A stretch of DNA of 64,000 nucleotides from Brachybacterium sp. P6-10-X1 (lineage in GTDB: Bacteria > Actinomycetota > Actinomycetes > Actinomycetales > Dermabacteraceae): assembly GCF_001969445.1 (NCBI RefSeq), contig NZ_CP017297.1:1488001-1552000 (forward strand), given 5' to 3'. The notes under the pieces were generated by a model. That model saw only the letters and a program-made list of their open reading frames with translations, ran no database searches and was not told the DNA's origin. The stretch's first letter is position 1, and every line of letters begins with the position of its first letter. The position numbers and the translations under genes are program-made. Below, piece by piece: positions 51,766 through 62,700 of the stretch.

Positions 51766-54278
51766 CAGGACGAACCCTTCCTCGACGACTTCTTCGCTCG
51801 GCTCTTCTGCATGCTCCGCAGCGACGACCGGCGGCGACGCATCGCCTCGGCACGGCGCTGGGCCTTCTCCCGGGCGCGGGCCGCCGCCCGCTCCCGCTTC
51901 TGCTCCGCCCGACGGTTCTGGGACCGGCTGCGGAAGGAGCGCAGGGAGATCGCCGCCCGGAGCTTCTTGTGCCACGGCACGGCAGCGGTCATGTCGTCGC
52001 GGGCGGTCATGACGTGCGACCAGTATTCCTGGACCGCCGGCTCGGACAGGTCATCGGGGCCGAAGACAGCTCGATCGGCCCGACCGGCGAGGGTCAGCGC
52101 CCCCAGCTCGGGCAGGTCCGCGTGCAAGCGGGCGGCGGTCTCGGCGCGCGTCATGATCGGGTCCGGCTTGCGCCCGAGGTCCGTCATGAGGTCGAGGATC
52201 TCCTGCCAGCCGCCGTCGATGCGGTCCGGCAGCCCACCCCGGGTCCGCCGACGGCCGCGACGGACCGACTTGGCCACGATGACCGCGACGACGCCGAGGA
52301 TCACCAGCACGATCGGGATCATCCCGTAGGCGGCGTAGACGACCCAGGAGGTGGTCTCGTCGGTCTCGTCCTCGTCGTCCTCGGAGTCCTCGCTCATGGC
52401 ACCCGGCGGCGGGCTCGGCGGCTCCGCCGGCGGGGGCGGCGGCTGCGCGACCTGCGGCAGAGGCTTCTCGACATCCTTGGGCTCGGGCTGCGTGGGCTCC
52501 TCGTCCTCCTCGGGCGCCGGCTCGAAACGCTCCCAGCCCTGCCCCTCGAAGGCAACCTCGACCCAGGCCGTGACGTCATCGCCGGTGAGGGAGACGGTCC
52601 CGTCCTGGCCCTCGGGGACCTCGAATCCCATCACCACCCGGGCGGGGATGCCGATCGAACGGGCCAGCACGGCCGTCAGCGCGGCGAACTGCTCCTCGTC
52701 ACCGATCTTGCCGAGAGGCTGTGCATCGTCACGGTCCTCGTCGAAGCCGATCGGCTCGAGCATGGCCAGCAGGCGGCTGGCACCGTGGCCGGGCAGGGAG
52801 GCGGCATCGTCACCGAGGCCGTGGGAGTAATAGGCCTCCGCCTTGATGCCTCGCTGCAGATTGGCGAACCGCTCGTAGTCGGATTCCGAGGTCCCGGCCC
52901 ACTCCTCGGCGACCGCGGCCATCTTGTCCAGCCGCGAGTTCGGAGGCAGCTCGATGTCGGCGAAGCGGGCCGTCTTGATCTCCTCGGTGGACATCGGCTC
53001 GTACGGCTGGTAGCGCAGATCGTAGGTGTCCCCCTGCCGCACGCCGGAGGCGTTCACCGCGGTCTGGGACTTCTCGTTGAGGTAGAGGTTCTCCGCGGTC
53101 GCGCCGGCCCGGTCGATCGGCATGCCGTCGATGTCGATGCGGTCGGTGCGCTGCCCGATCGTGGGCATCCAGACGCCGGAGTAGGCACCGATCGTGATCG
53201 TCGAGGTGCGCTGGTCGGGGCCGGCCTCGTGGAGGGTCACCCCGGTGGCGGTGGGCAGGAACGCCCCGGAGGCGCTGTCCTCGTCCCGGTTGCCGGCCAC
53301 GTCGTAGACCTGGAGGTTGTACTGATCCATCGTGGCCAGACGCAGCTTGGTGCCGCCCTCGACGTCGGTGACCGTGAACAGCTCCTCCTCGCGCTGGTTC
53401 TTGAGGTATCCCCGGAACTCGCTCAGCGGCGAGACGTACTCGTGCGGGTCGAACGGCGGGGTGATGTGGTTGCGCTGGGCGTAGCGGACGGTGCCCTCGG
53501 GCGGATCCAGCAGCGCCTGGGCGCCGACGGCGAGCCCGCCGGCCAGCGCCATGATCACGGCGCCGCCGATCACCCGCCGGCGCAGCACCGGGTTCTTCCA
53601 CGAGCCCGGGCGCACGGTGTCGGAGATGATCGTGGACTGTGCGCTGTCCAGCCGCGCCCCCTCGAAGCGCCAGGTCAGCCAGCCCACCGAGATGACCGCG
53701 AACAGCACACCGCGCAGCACCGGCCAGAACACGTCGGTGGTGCCGAACACGATGGCCAGCAGGACCAGAGCGATCGGGAACAGCCAGGCGAGGACGTAGA
53801 ACCGGGTGCGCAGCACCACCGTCATGCCCAGCAGCGTCAGGATCAGCACGCCGATCCACACCACACCCAGCACGCCCTGGGCGGAGCCTACCGGCGGCGC
53901 GACCGTCAGGGCCGCCTTCCAGCTCGTCACCGGGGCGAACAGCAGCTCCTTCAGAGAGCCGAGGCTCGGCACGATGCCCCAGATCGCCCGGGTCGGAGCG
54001 GCGAACATCGATCCGAACAGGAAGTAGACCGCGAGCACCAACGGAGTGATCCGCAGCGGTCCCCAGCGGAAACGGGCGGCGATCAGGGCGATGAGGGTGC
54101 CGAAGACCATCGCCATGATCCCGGTCAGGAGGTACTGGATCCCGCCGTAGACCGTCTGGAAACCGATCAGGGCCAGGAGGAACAGGGTGGCCAGGACGGC
54201 GATGTCCGCCGCGCGCCGACCGTGGGTCACGTTCGAGAAGAAGGAGGGCCGGTGGGCCCGAGCGGTCGTGGCGGTCAT
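51765..54278 (-). CDS. TgpA-type membrane protein with catalytically degenerate transglutaminase-like domain
   Basis: Encodes 837 residues. About six N-terminal helices (to residue 225), an extracytoplasmic region with a transglutaminase-like core, one further helix (near 660) and a basic cytoplasmic tail rich in Arg and Lys. In active TgpA-like proteins the core carries Cys, His and Asp; here the aligned positions read DEEQFAALTAVLARSIGIPAR (Glu528 for Cys, shown shortened), DVTAWVEVAF (Thr570 for His) and RFEPAP (Glu586 for Asp). Spacing is preserved, so the fold is probably intact and the activity lost. Matches tgm of the PFNA cluster. Confidence 0.85.
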   Translation of the reverse strand: MTATTARAHRPSFFSNVTHGRRAADIAVLATLFLLALIGFQTVYGGIQYLLTGIMAMVFGTLIALIAARFRWGPLRITPLVLAVYFLFGSMFAAPTRAIWGIVPSLGSLKELLFAPVTSWKAALTVAPPVGSAQGVLGVVWIGVLILTLLGMTVVLRTRFYVLAWLFPIALVLLAIVFGTTDVFWPVLRGVLFAVISVGWLTWRFEGARLDSAQSTIISDTVRPGSWKNPVLRRRVIGGAVIMALAGGLAVGAQALLDPPEGTVRYAQRNHITPPFDPHEYVSPLSEFRGYLKNQREEELFTVTDVEGGTKLRLATMDQYNLQVYDVAGNRDEDSASGAFLPTATGVTLHEAGPDQRTSTITIGAYSGVWMPTIGQRTDRIDIDGMPIDRAGATAENLYLNEKSQTAVNASGVRQGDTYDLRYQPYEPMSTEEIKTARFADIELPPNSRLDKMAAVAEEWAGTSESDYERFANLQRGIKAEAYYSHGLGDDAASLPGHGASRLLAMLEPIGFDEDRDDAQPLGKIGDEEQFAALTAVLARSIGIPARVVMGFEVPEGQDGTVSLTGDDVTAWVEVAFEGQGWERFEPAPEEDEEPTQPEPKDVEKPLPQVAQPPPPPAEPPSPPPGAMSEDSEDDEDETDETTSWVVYAAYGMIPIVLVILGVVAVIVAKSVRRGRRRTRGGLPDRIDGGWQEILDLMTDLGRKPDPIMTRAETAARLHADLPELGALTLAGRADRAVFGPDDLSEPAVQEYWSHVMTARDDMTAAVPWHKKLRAAISLRSFRSRSQNRRAEQKRERAAARAREKAQRRAEAMRRRRSSLRSMQKSRAKKSSRKGSS

Positions 54279-55705
54279 CGTCCCACCGCTCTCATCGCCC
54301 GGGCGAGGGTGTCGAGCGATCCGAGGGTGACCACGTCGAGGCTGCCGATCGCGGAGCGCTTGACCTCGGCATCGTCCACGCAGCGGATCGCCACCGCCAT
54401 CACCCCGATCGGAAGCTGATTGGCGGCGGAGTTCAGCTCTCGCGCCGTGGTGTGGGACCCGACCACCATCATCACCGCGGAGGCGTTGGCGGCCAGGTCG
54501 GTGGCCTTCTGGCCCAGTTCATGGAGGGAGATCTTCTCCTTGAGCGGTTCGACGACGGTGTAGTCGTCCATCAGCCGACGGAACGTGCTGGTGCGCTGAC
54601 GCTCCAAGAAGGTGAAGGGGGTCAGCTCCTTCTCCTCGCGCAGGGTCTGGGCGGAGATCGAGGCGGCGATGGAGACGGCGAGCTCGAACTCGTCGTCGCT
54701 GGCGTAGTGCTCGGCGAGGTTGTCCAGCGCGACGACCACGTGGGAGCGGCGGGTCTCCTCGAACTGGCGGACCATGAGCTTGCCGGTGCGGGCGGTGGTG
54801 CGCCAGTGGACATGGCGGCGGTCGTCGCCGGGCGCGTAGTCGCGCAGGGCGTGGAAGGCGATGTCGGAGCTGGAGAGGTCCGAGGACGGGGTCCCCTCCA
54901 GGTCGCGGAGGAATCCGCTGGCGGCTTCATCCAGCCGCACGGTGCGCGGGTGCACGTACAGCTCCTGCGCCTTGGCCCAGGTGACCTGGCGGCGCATCAG
55001 GGACAGCGGGTCGTCGCGGACCGAGCGCACCGGTCCGACGACCAGGACGGCGCGGCGCTTGGTGGGAACCGCGAACAGCTCCTCGTGCTCGGCGGCGGCG
55101 TCCAGGCGCGGCACCATGAACTGGGCGGTGGCCGCGCCGACGGCCAGCTCGATGCGTGAGGGCAGGATGGGGCGCTGGGTGGGGTTGGCGATCTCGACCC
55201 GGCCGACCGCACGGGTCCCGACCACCACGCGGTGCGTCTGCAGGTCGAGGGTGACCTGGTAATTGGATTTGCCGAGGACGAACAGCCCGGCGATCACCAG
55301 CGGCGCGCTGAGGACGAGGGCCACGACGTTCAGCTCGGTCAGGTGCAGCAGGAGCCCGAGGGCCCAGCAGGTCACGGCGACGGCGAGGACGGCCCACCCG
55401 ATCGGCGAGACGACGTCCAGGACCGGGTGGACGCGCCGCATCCACAGCTCGACCAGGCGGTCCCTGATGCCCGCGAGGCCTGTGCTGCGTGGGGTCCCGG
55501 AGGCACTCGACGTGCTGTCCGCGGATTCCGAGCCTGCGGATGGGCCGCTCGTGGGCGATCCGCTCGCGGGGCCTTTCGCTCGGCGGCGCCGATCTCGCGT
55601 CTCCGCCCGCTTCCGGGCCTTCGTCGAGGTACGCCTCTTCTTCGCCGCGGCCTTGGCGACCTTGGCGTCGGCGGTATCGGTGGGGAGGGACGACTCGGGG
55701 TTCAT
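54275..55705 (-). CDS. DUF58 domain protein
   Basis: Encodes 476 residues. A basic, Ser-rich N-terminal tail of about 90 residues, two membrane helices (about 105-155), then a beta-rich region and the DUF58 signature DIAFHALRDYAPGDDRRHVH followed by WRTTARTGKLMVRQFEE, with a von Willebrand A-like part after it (VVVALDN). DUF58 proteins work with MoxR ATPases in cell-envelope or chaperone roles. ATG at 55705 overlaps the moxR stop by 4 bp, and its own stop overlaps the TgpA-like gene. The metal-site of the vWA part looks incomplete. Confidence 0.88.
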   Translation of the reverse strand: MNPESSLPTDTADAKVAKAAAKKRRTSTKARKRAETRDRRRRAKGPASGSPTSGPSAGSESADSTSSASGTPRSTGLAGIRDRLVELWMRRVHPVLDVVSPIGWAVLAVAVTCWALGLLLHLTELNVVALVLSAPLVIAGLFVLGKSNYQVTLDLQTHRVVVGTRAVGRVEIANPTQRPILPSRIELAVGAATAQFMVPRLDAAAEHEELFAVPTKRRAVLVVGPVRSVRDDPLSLMRRQVTWAKAQELYVHPRTVRLDEAASGFLRDLEGTPSSDLSSSDIAFHALRDYAPGDDRRHVHWRTTARTGKLMVRQFEETRRSHVVVALDNLAEHYASDDEFELAVSIAASISAQTLREEKELTPFTFLERQRTSTFRRLMDDYTVVEPLKEKISLHELGQKATDLAANASAVMMVVGSHTTARELNSAANQLPIGVMAVAIRCVDDAEVKRSAIGSLDVVTLGSLDTLARAMRAVGR

Positions 55706-56670
55706 GCGGACTGCTGACGCGCCTGGGGAGGCGCCACCTCGCTGAGGATCTTGGTCATGACGGTCTGCGGCGTGGTGCCGGCGAACTCGGCCTCGGGGTC
55801 GAGCACGAAGCGGTGCAGCCACACGGGCTCGACGAGGTGCTTGACGTCGTCGGGGATGACGTAGTGGCGACCGTTGACCGCGGCCCACACCTTGACCGCT
55901 CGCATCAGCGCGATCGCGCCACGGATCGACACTCCGACGCGCACCTCCGGGGCGAGGCGGGTCTCCTCCATCAGACGGGAGACGTATTCCAGGACAGCGG
56001 GGTCCACGTGCACGGTCGAGGCCAGCTCGGTCATGTCGTTGACGGCCTGCAGGGAGATGCGCGGGCTGAGCCGGCTGGAGCGGTCGCGCAGCGCGGAGCC
56101 CTGGAGGATCTGCACGCTCGAGGCGTGGTCGGGGTAGCCCAGCGAGGTCTTCATGAGGAAGCGGTCCAGCTGCGCCTCCGGGAGACGATAGGTGCCGGCC
56201 TGCTCGATGGGGTTCTGAGTGGCGATGACCAGGAAGGGATCACCGACCTCGTGGGTCACGCCGTCCACGGTGACGCGCCCCTCCTCCATCACCTCGAGCA
56301 TGGCCGACTGCGTCTTCGGGGAGGCGCGGTTGATCTCGTCGGCCAGCACGATGTTGGCGAACACGGGGCCCTTGTGGAACTCGAAGCTCTTGGTGTTCTG
56401 GTCGTAGATCGTCACGCCGGTGACGTCCGACGGCAGCAGGTCCGGCGTGAACTGCACCCGGGTGCTGGTGCCCTGCACGGTCGCGGCGATCGAGCGGGCC
56501 AGCGAGGTCTTGCCGGTCCCGGGAGCGTCCTCGAGCAGCACGTGGCCGGGGGCCATCATCGCGGTCAGCACGAGGCGGACCACCTCGGTCTTGCCCAGGA
56601 CGGCCTGTCCCACGCTCTGGACGAGCTTGTCGAAGGTGTCGGCGAACCAGCGGGCCTGTTCAGGGGTCAT
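55702..56670 (-). CDS. moxR: MoxR family AAA+ ATPase
   Basis: Encodes 322 residues. Walker A APGTGKT (49-55), Walker B region VLADEINRASPKTQSAMLEVME, and the sensor stretch ATQNPIEQAGTYRLPEAQLDRF are typical of MoxR. Cytoplasmic ATPase thought to remodel or mature envelope proteins with a DUF58 partner encoded next door. ATG at 56670 begins at the family N-terminus (MTPEQARWF); GTG at 56676 or 56754 are alternatives and no start has a strong ribosome binding site. Named aaa-atp in the PFNA cluster. Confidence 0.92.
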   Translation of the reverse strand: MTPEQARWFADTFDKLVQSVGQAVLGKTEVVRLVLTAMMAPGHVLLEDAPGTGKTSLARSIAATVQGTSTRVQFTPDLLPSDVTGVTIYDQNTKSFEFHKGPVFANIVLADEINRASPKTQSAMLEVMEEGRVTVDGVTHEVGDPFLVIATQNPIEQAGTYRLPEAQLDRFLMKTSLGYPDHASSVQILQGSALRDRSSRLSPRISLQAVNDMTELASTVHVDPAVLEYVSRLMEETRLAPEVRVGVSIRGAIALMRAVKVWAAVNGRHYVIPDDVKHLVEPVWLHRFVLDPEAEFAGTTPQTVMTKILSEVAPPQARQQSA

Positions 56671-56757
56671 GCTCACAGTGGTGCTCTGCTTTCCATGTAC
56701 GGAGGCTGTCAGGGGAGGGGACGCAACGACATCACGACACGTTGCCGTCCTCACGAT

Positions 56758-59700
56758 TCAAGGAGTGTAATAGGATCCGACTTTCTTCCCGTCGACGAAG
56801 ACATCCATGGGATTACCGGTCCCCTCCACGTAGCCATAGTAGTTTTTTATGGGGGAGGTGGCCTTTCCGTTCGAGCCCCCCGTGATGGTGTACGACTCCC
56901 AGACACCATAGTTTCCATTGGTGTGCGTGTTCTTGTAGGTCACATCATACGATTTTCCGGGTTCGAGGTCCGTGAAGGTGATCGTGAAGTAGGTGCAATA
57001 TCCACCCCACTTATCGTCGGAGGTGCACCCGGACTCGGCGTTCGCGCTGCCCTTTGCCTGCCAATTCGGACCGCCTCCCGCGACCTTCGGCTTCGGCGGG
57101 GTGTAGGTGCGGGCCCCCTGAGTCTTCTTGACATTTCCGCTCATGAGGCCCTTTCCGTTCACGACACGCGCGCTGACCGTCATCGATTTCCCGGAGGACA
57201 GGTTCTTCGAGACCGTATGGGACGTCCCGGAAGCGTCCTTCCACGACCCGTCGTTCACCCGGTACTGCAAGGTCTTGCCGCCGCCCCCGCCATCGGAGCC
57301 GTTGGCCCTGATCTGGAACGTCACCGGACACGTCGAACTGTTGGTGCACTTCGAACTGTTGGAGGAGATGTTCGGCTTTCCCGGTTTCGTGTATGGAGTC
57401 ACGGACCCCGAGGACTTCGACAGCGCACTCTCACCGCCCTCAAAGCGGTTCCGGGCCTGGACCTGGAATTTATAGGCCTTGCCGTTCTTCAGACCTGTCG
57501 CGACGTATGACGTGTCAGAGGCATCGACGACGGCGCGGCCCCCGCCGCTCCAGGTGATGACGTAATCCTGGACGGTGGTCCCGTTGCCCTTGGCCTCGTT
57601 CCACTCGATCTTGGCGCGACCGTTGGGATCCTTCCACGGCAGCGACGCCTCCACTCCGGTCGGGGCGTCGGGCCTCGCCCACGGCACCACGGCGTTCGAG
57701 GCCCCGGAGCTCCCGCCCTTGCCGACGGAGTTCACCCCCTGATAGGTGAAGGAATGCTTGGAGTTCTCATCGAGGCCGCGGAAGGTCGTCTTGGTCTTGG
57801 ACGCGGGGACCGTCTGGGACTTCCCCGAGGAGGCTGTGACGACGTACTCCGTGATCGGTTCGCCATTCGCCTCGGCCGTGGTCATCTCCGGCCAGGTGAC
57901 GGTGATCCCGCCTCCGATCGGATTGTTGATCCGCGAGGCGGTCGCCGTTCCCGCCGGGGCGGCCGGCTTCCCGGCGGGATGCTCCGCCCGGGACCAGTCC
58001 GACCACTCCGACGGCTCCTCGGCGAGGTTGTGCGCGCGGACCCGGAACCGATAGTCGGTGCCGTTGGTCAGGTCCGGCCACACGGTGCTCGTGGAACCCG
58101 CCTCCAGCTCCTGGGACTGGATCTCCCCGGTCGAAGTGTTCTGCATCTGCAGGTCGTAACGCTGGATCGGGGAGCCGCGGTTGACCGGAGCACTCCAGGA
58201 CACGGTCAGCTGCGTATCGCCTCGCTCGGCCGACGGTGAATCCGGCTTCTCCGGCCGCACGTCGGGCCGGGCCTCGGCCGACGCCGCCGAGGGCTCGGAC
58301 TTTCCGACCTCGTTGATCGCCACGACCTCGAAGGTGTACGTCGTGTCGTTGGTCAGCCCGTCGATGGTGCACGAGGTCGATGCGCAGGTCTGGGAGACGG
58401 CAGGGCCGCTGGCCGAGGTCACCCGGTACTCGTTGATCGGGGCGCCGTTGTCGGGGCCCGCGGTGAAGTTGAGCTCGACGAAGCCGTCCCCCACGTCACC
58501 GACGCGCGGCGCCGACGGCGCATCGGGCTTGCCCCGTACGGTCACATGGATCTCGCCGTTGGCCATGCGGTCCGGGTCCCGGGTGTCATCCAGGACGGCG
58601 TACTGGATCGAGAGCACCCCGTGGAAGTCCTCGGCAGGGGTGACCTCGACCTTGTCCCCTTCCACCGAGACCTTGCCCTTGCCGTTGATGACGCTGGCCG
58701 CCTCGATGGTCCGCTTCCCGCCCGGGAAGGGATTCGAGTCGTTCTTCAGCACATCGACCTTCTCGGTCTCACCGGCATCGATCTCCGCCGTATCGAGCAC
58801 GGCGGCCAGCAGCGGTTTCGTCGAGGCGACCACACTCACCTGGACGGTCGCACTGACCGGCGGATTGGTGCCGTCGCTGACCGTGACCGGGACGTCCACG
58901 ACGGTCCCCTTGGGTGCCCGCGGCGTCGCATTAGCGATCACCGTCGAGCCGTCCATGCTCACCTCGACCCCCTCGACCTCGGGGACCTCCCCGAGCGAGT
59001 AACTCAGCTCGTCCCCCTCGGGATCCTCGGCCGAAGCGGCCATGTCCACGGACGCCTGGGCATCGCCCTGCTCGACCTCGAGCGATGCTCCCTGCAGCGT
59101 CGGCGGCAGGTTTGACTCCTTCGGGGTGACGATCACCGGGATCGCGAGCGTCGCCGTGGCGGCCGAGGAATCGCCGACCTCGCCGTCGGTGACCTCGACC
59201 GAGATGCTGTCGCGGCCGGAGAAGTCCTCGGCGGGACGGTAGCGCAGCGTCGTCTCGTTCTCGACCAGCTCGGACCCGTCGGTGTGCGCCGCGCTCACGA
59301 GGGACGGATCGGTGATCTGGGCGCTCTCGGCCCCCGGCCGTACCCGCACGTTGGCGGGGTCCGCGAGGTCGATGTCCACCTCGGAGCCGGCCTCGACCTC
59401 GACGGGCTCGCCCACCCACTTCGGGGCCTGCTTGGCCGTGCCGGGGACCCAGATGTATCCGGCGGACGTCATGCCGTCCTGGTCCTCGATGACGTACCGC
59501 AGTCGCTGCTGCTCCTCCTGCGGCGTCACCCGTACCGTGCCCTCACCGCGCAGCGACGCCCCCTCCGGGTTGCCTTCGAGCGTGACCTCGAGGTCGGAGG
59601 TGCTGCCGTCGGGATCGGAGTCGTTGGCGAGCACGTCGACGTCGATGTACTCGCGCTCCGGATCCATGACCTGCTCCGCGGGGACGAAGTCGTCCCGGGC

Positions 59701-62700
59701 GACGGGGCTGCGCAGCGGCGCATTGGGATCGACCTTGACGGTCACCGAGGCGGAGCTCTTCAGCTGTCCGTCACTCGCGCTGTAGAGCAGGGTGTGGGTG
59801 CCGGGTTCGGTGGGAGTCGTCGCCGTGACCACACCCTCGATCTTCTCGTCCTCCGGATCGGCGACCTCGATATCGGTCATCGCCTCGACGTCCTCGCGCA
59901 CCACGCTCAGCGGTGTGCCTTCCGGGTCGGTGTCGTTCTCGAGCACGGGAATCTGGATCTCCCGGTCCGGCCGCACCTCCACCGTGTCGTCGACCGCATA
60001 GGGAGGCTGGTTCATCTCGTTGGGCTGTGCCACGCCCACCAGCACCTCGGCGGTGCCGATCGCCCCGTACCGGTCCCTCACCTGGTACTGGAAACGATCC
60101 GTACCGGCGGAGTCCTTGTACGGGGTGTATTCGATCCACTCGCCGTTGGCGCTCTCGACCACACCCAGCTGCGGGGTGGGGCTGGTGATGCCGGTGAGCA
60201 TCACCGAATCACCCTCGGGGTCGATACCGCTGGTCGGGACCGGGATCCGTACCGTGGACCCGGCGACCGTGCGAGCTTCGAGATTCTCGGGCTTGGGCGG
60301 GGAGTTCGAGGCGTCCCGGGGGACGATCTGGATCGTCACGCGGGCCGCGCCGTCGCGTCCCGTCTCATCCATGACCTGGTAGGTCAGGGTGACTTCGCCG
60401 CTGGCGTCGTCGTCGGCGCGGAAACGCACCTGGTCCTGATGGGACTCGGCGTGGCCCGCGGTGTCGGCGTCGGACTTGTCCAGGATCTCCCCGAGATGCA
60501 TCTCGGAATCCGTGGGCGAGACATCATTGCCGATGACGTCGATGCTCACCATGTCCCCGGCCCGGACCACGGCCCGGTCAGGGACGGCGATGGGGTTGGC
60601 GAACTGGGTGTCGGTGCTCGCCAGCATCACTCGCATCGTGCCCTCGGTGCTGCCGGCGGAGTTCGCGACCTCGTAGGTCAGCGGGACGGGCTCGTCGGAC
60701 ACCGTCGCGCCCGGCTCTGCTTCGACGCGCACCAGGTGGTGGGCGACGATCGTCGCCTTCAGCCCACTGTCCTCGGGGACCTGGACAGAGTTCACCACCA
60801 GTACGCCGCCGGTGGGGTCGACGTCGTTCTCCAGCGGGTCGATCAAGGTGTCGGTCCCGGTGGTGACGGTGCCCAGGTCATCGACCGCGACCGGGACCAG
60901 GTCGTCCGAGGCGGGCTCGACGATGTCGACGCGGATGATCCCCAGGGAGGCGGAGCTGGCGCCGCTGGCGGCGACCGTGTACTCCAGGTAGTACGTGCCC
61001 GGGCTCGCCCCGGAGACCCGGATCGTGCCCGCGTCCAGGACCGCATCGATCTCGAGGGCGTCGGGCCCGGTGACGTTGGTCAGCTCGAGCTGACCTCCGT
61101 TGGGGTTCAGATCGTTGGCCAGGGGTTTGATCGTCGACGTCCGCCCGGAGACGACGCTGGCGTGATCGGCCGTGGTGATCGGCGCCAGGTCGTTGTCGGT
61201 CACGGCCTCGACCTCGACGGTGCCCTTGCCCGTGTCGCCGTTCTCGTCGCGGAACTCCACCGTGATCGTCTTGGTGCCGGTCTCGATCCCCGCGTCGTTG
61301 AAGGTGATCAGCCCGTCGGGCTGGAAGCTGACGACGTCCTCCGGTTCGGCGGTCGCGTTGGTGAGGTAGAACGCGTCCCCGTCGGGGTCCTGCCAGTACG
61401 GCTTGATGTTGAAACTGATGTCCTCGCCGGAGCGCACCTGCACCTTCGTGGTGGCATCCTCCACGGCCTCCGGCGGCGAGTTCGTGCCCTCGCCGTGCAC
61501 CTCGAGGTCGACGCTGGCAGTATCGGTTCCGCCGCGACCGTCCTCGGCCTTGTAGGTGAAGCTCGCGCTGCCGGAGGCATCCTCGTCCACCTCGACCTGC
61601 ATCTGCGTTCCCCCTTGGATCGGCGTGACCGTGCCGATCCCCGGTTGGTCGCCCTCCAGGTCGACGGCGAGGACGTCACCGTCGGGGTCCGTGTCGTTGC
61701 GGGTCACCGGGAGCACCACGCTGGCCCCGGGCCGCACGCCGAACGAGTCGTCGTTGGCGGTCGGCTTCCGGTTCTCCTCCTCCCGCTCGGCGGCGGTGTT
61801 CGTGATGGTGGTGGTGAGGGTCTCCTTCTCCTTCTCCTTGGTCTTGTCGGTCTGGATGTCCTGGGAGATGTTCCAGTCCTCGACGACCTCCATGTTCTCG
61901 GCGATCTTCCAGGACAGCCCGAACTCCTGGTCGTTGAGCACGACCAGGTCGTGATTGACGCGGAAGGTGAGGTCGGCGGCGCTGTCGGCTTCCGGGATGG
62001 AGTCCTTGATCGGCTCGCCGCCCTCGCAGACGCGGACATAGCGCACCGATTGGTTCCACGCTCCGTAGGCGCAGCCCTTGGCCTGCGCGGGAGCCACCGG
62101 TTCGCCCGTCCCCCCGGCCGCGATCTTCTCGGCGTCGCCGCCCGAGAACGGCACGAGGAACAGCGTGTCCTCGGTGGCGACGACGACGTCGTCCGAGGAA
62201 TCGCTGGGCTGCTGCAGCTGGGCCGCCTCGAGGTCGGAGACCCCGTAGTCGGAGAGGCTGTACTCGGACGCATCGGTGCCGAGTCGGAGCAGTCGGTTCT
62301 CCTTGTCGAGAATGACGGGCTTCTCCCCCACCGCCGTCATCTGGAGCATCTCGGGATCGTTGCTGACGTTGGCGACCGGGGTCGGCTTCTCCGCCTCGGT
62401 GTCGCGGGTGTCGTCGGTGCGGGGGAACGTCAGCAGCTCCTCGCCGTCCAGGACGAAGACGGTGCCCTGGTTCGACACGGCGACCTTCGGTGCCTTGTCA
62501 CCGGTCTCGTAGGTCGGCTCGACGTCGCCGGGGTCGAAAGCCGCCGCCTCGCCGGGGGTGAGGATCCAGACCTTGCCGTCGGGGCTCACGATGGCCACGC
62601 GGTCGCCCCCGAGCTTCACCTGCGTGTCCGCACGGAGCTCGACGAGGCCGCCGCGCTGGACGGAGGCGGTGTTGATCGGCGTGATCCCCCGCGGGCCGGT

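Noticed and set aside
51969..54419. 816-codon plus-strand frame opposite the TgpA-like gene
   Set aside because: Composition of a shadow frame, crosses from one true gene into the next, no start signal.
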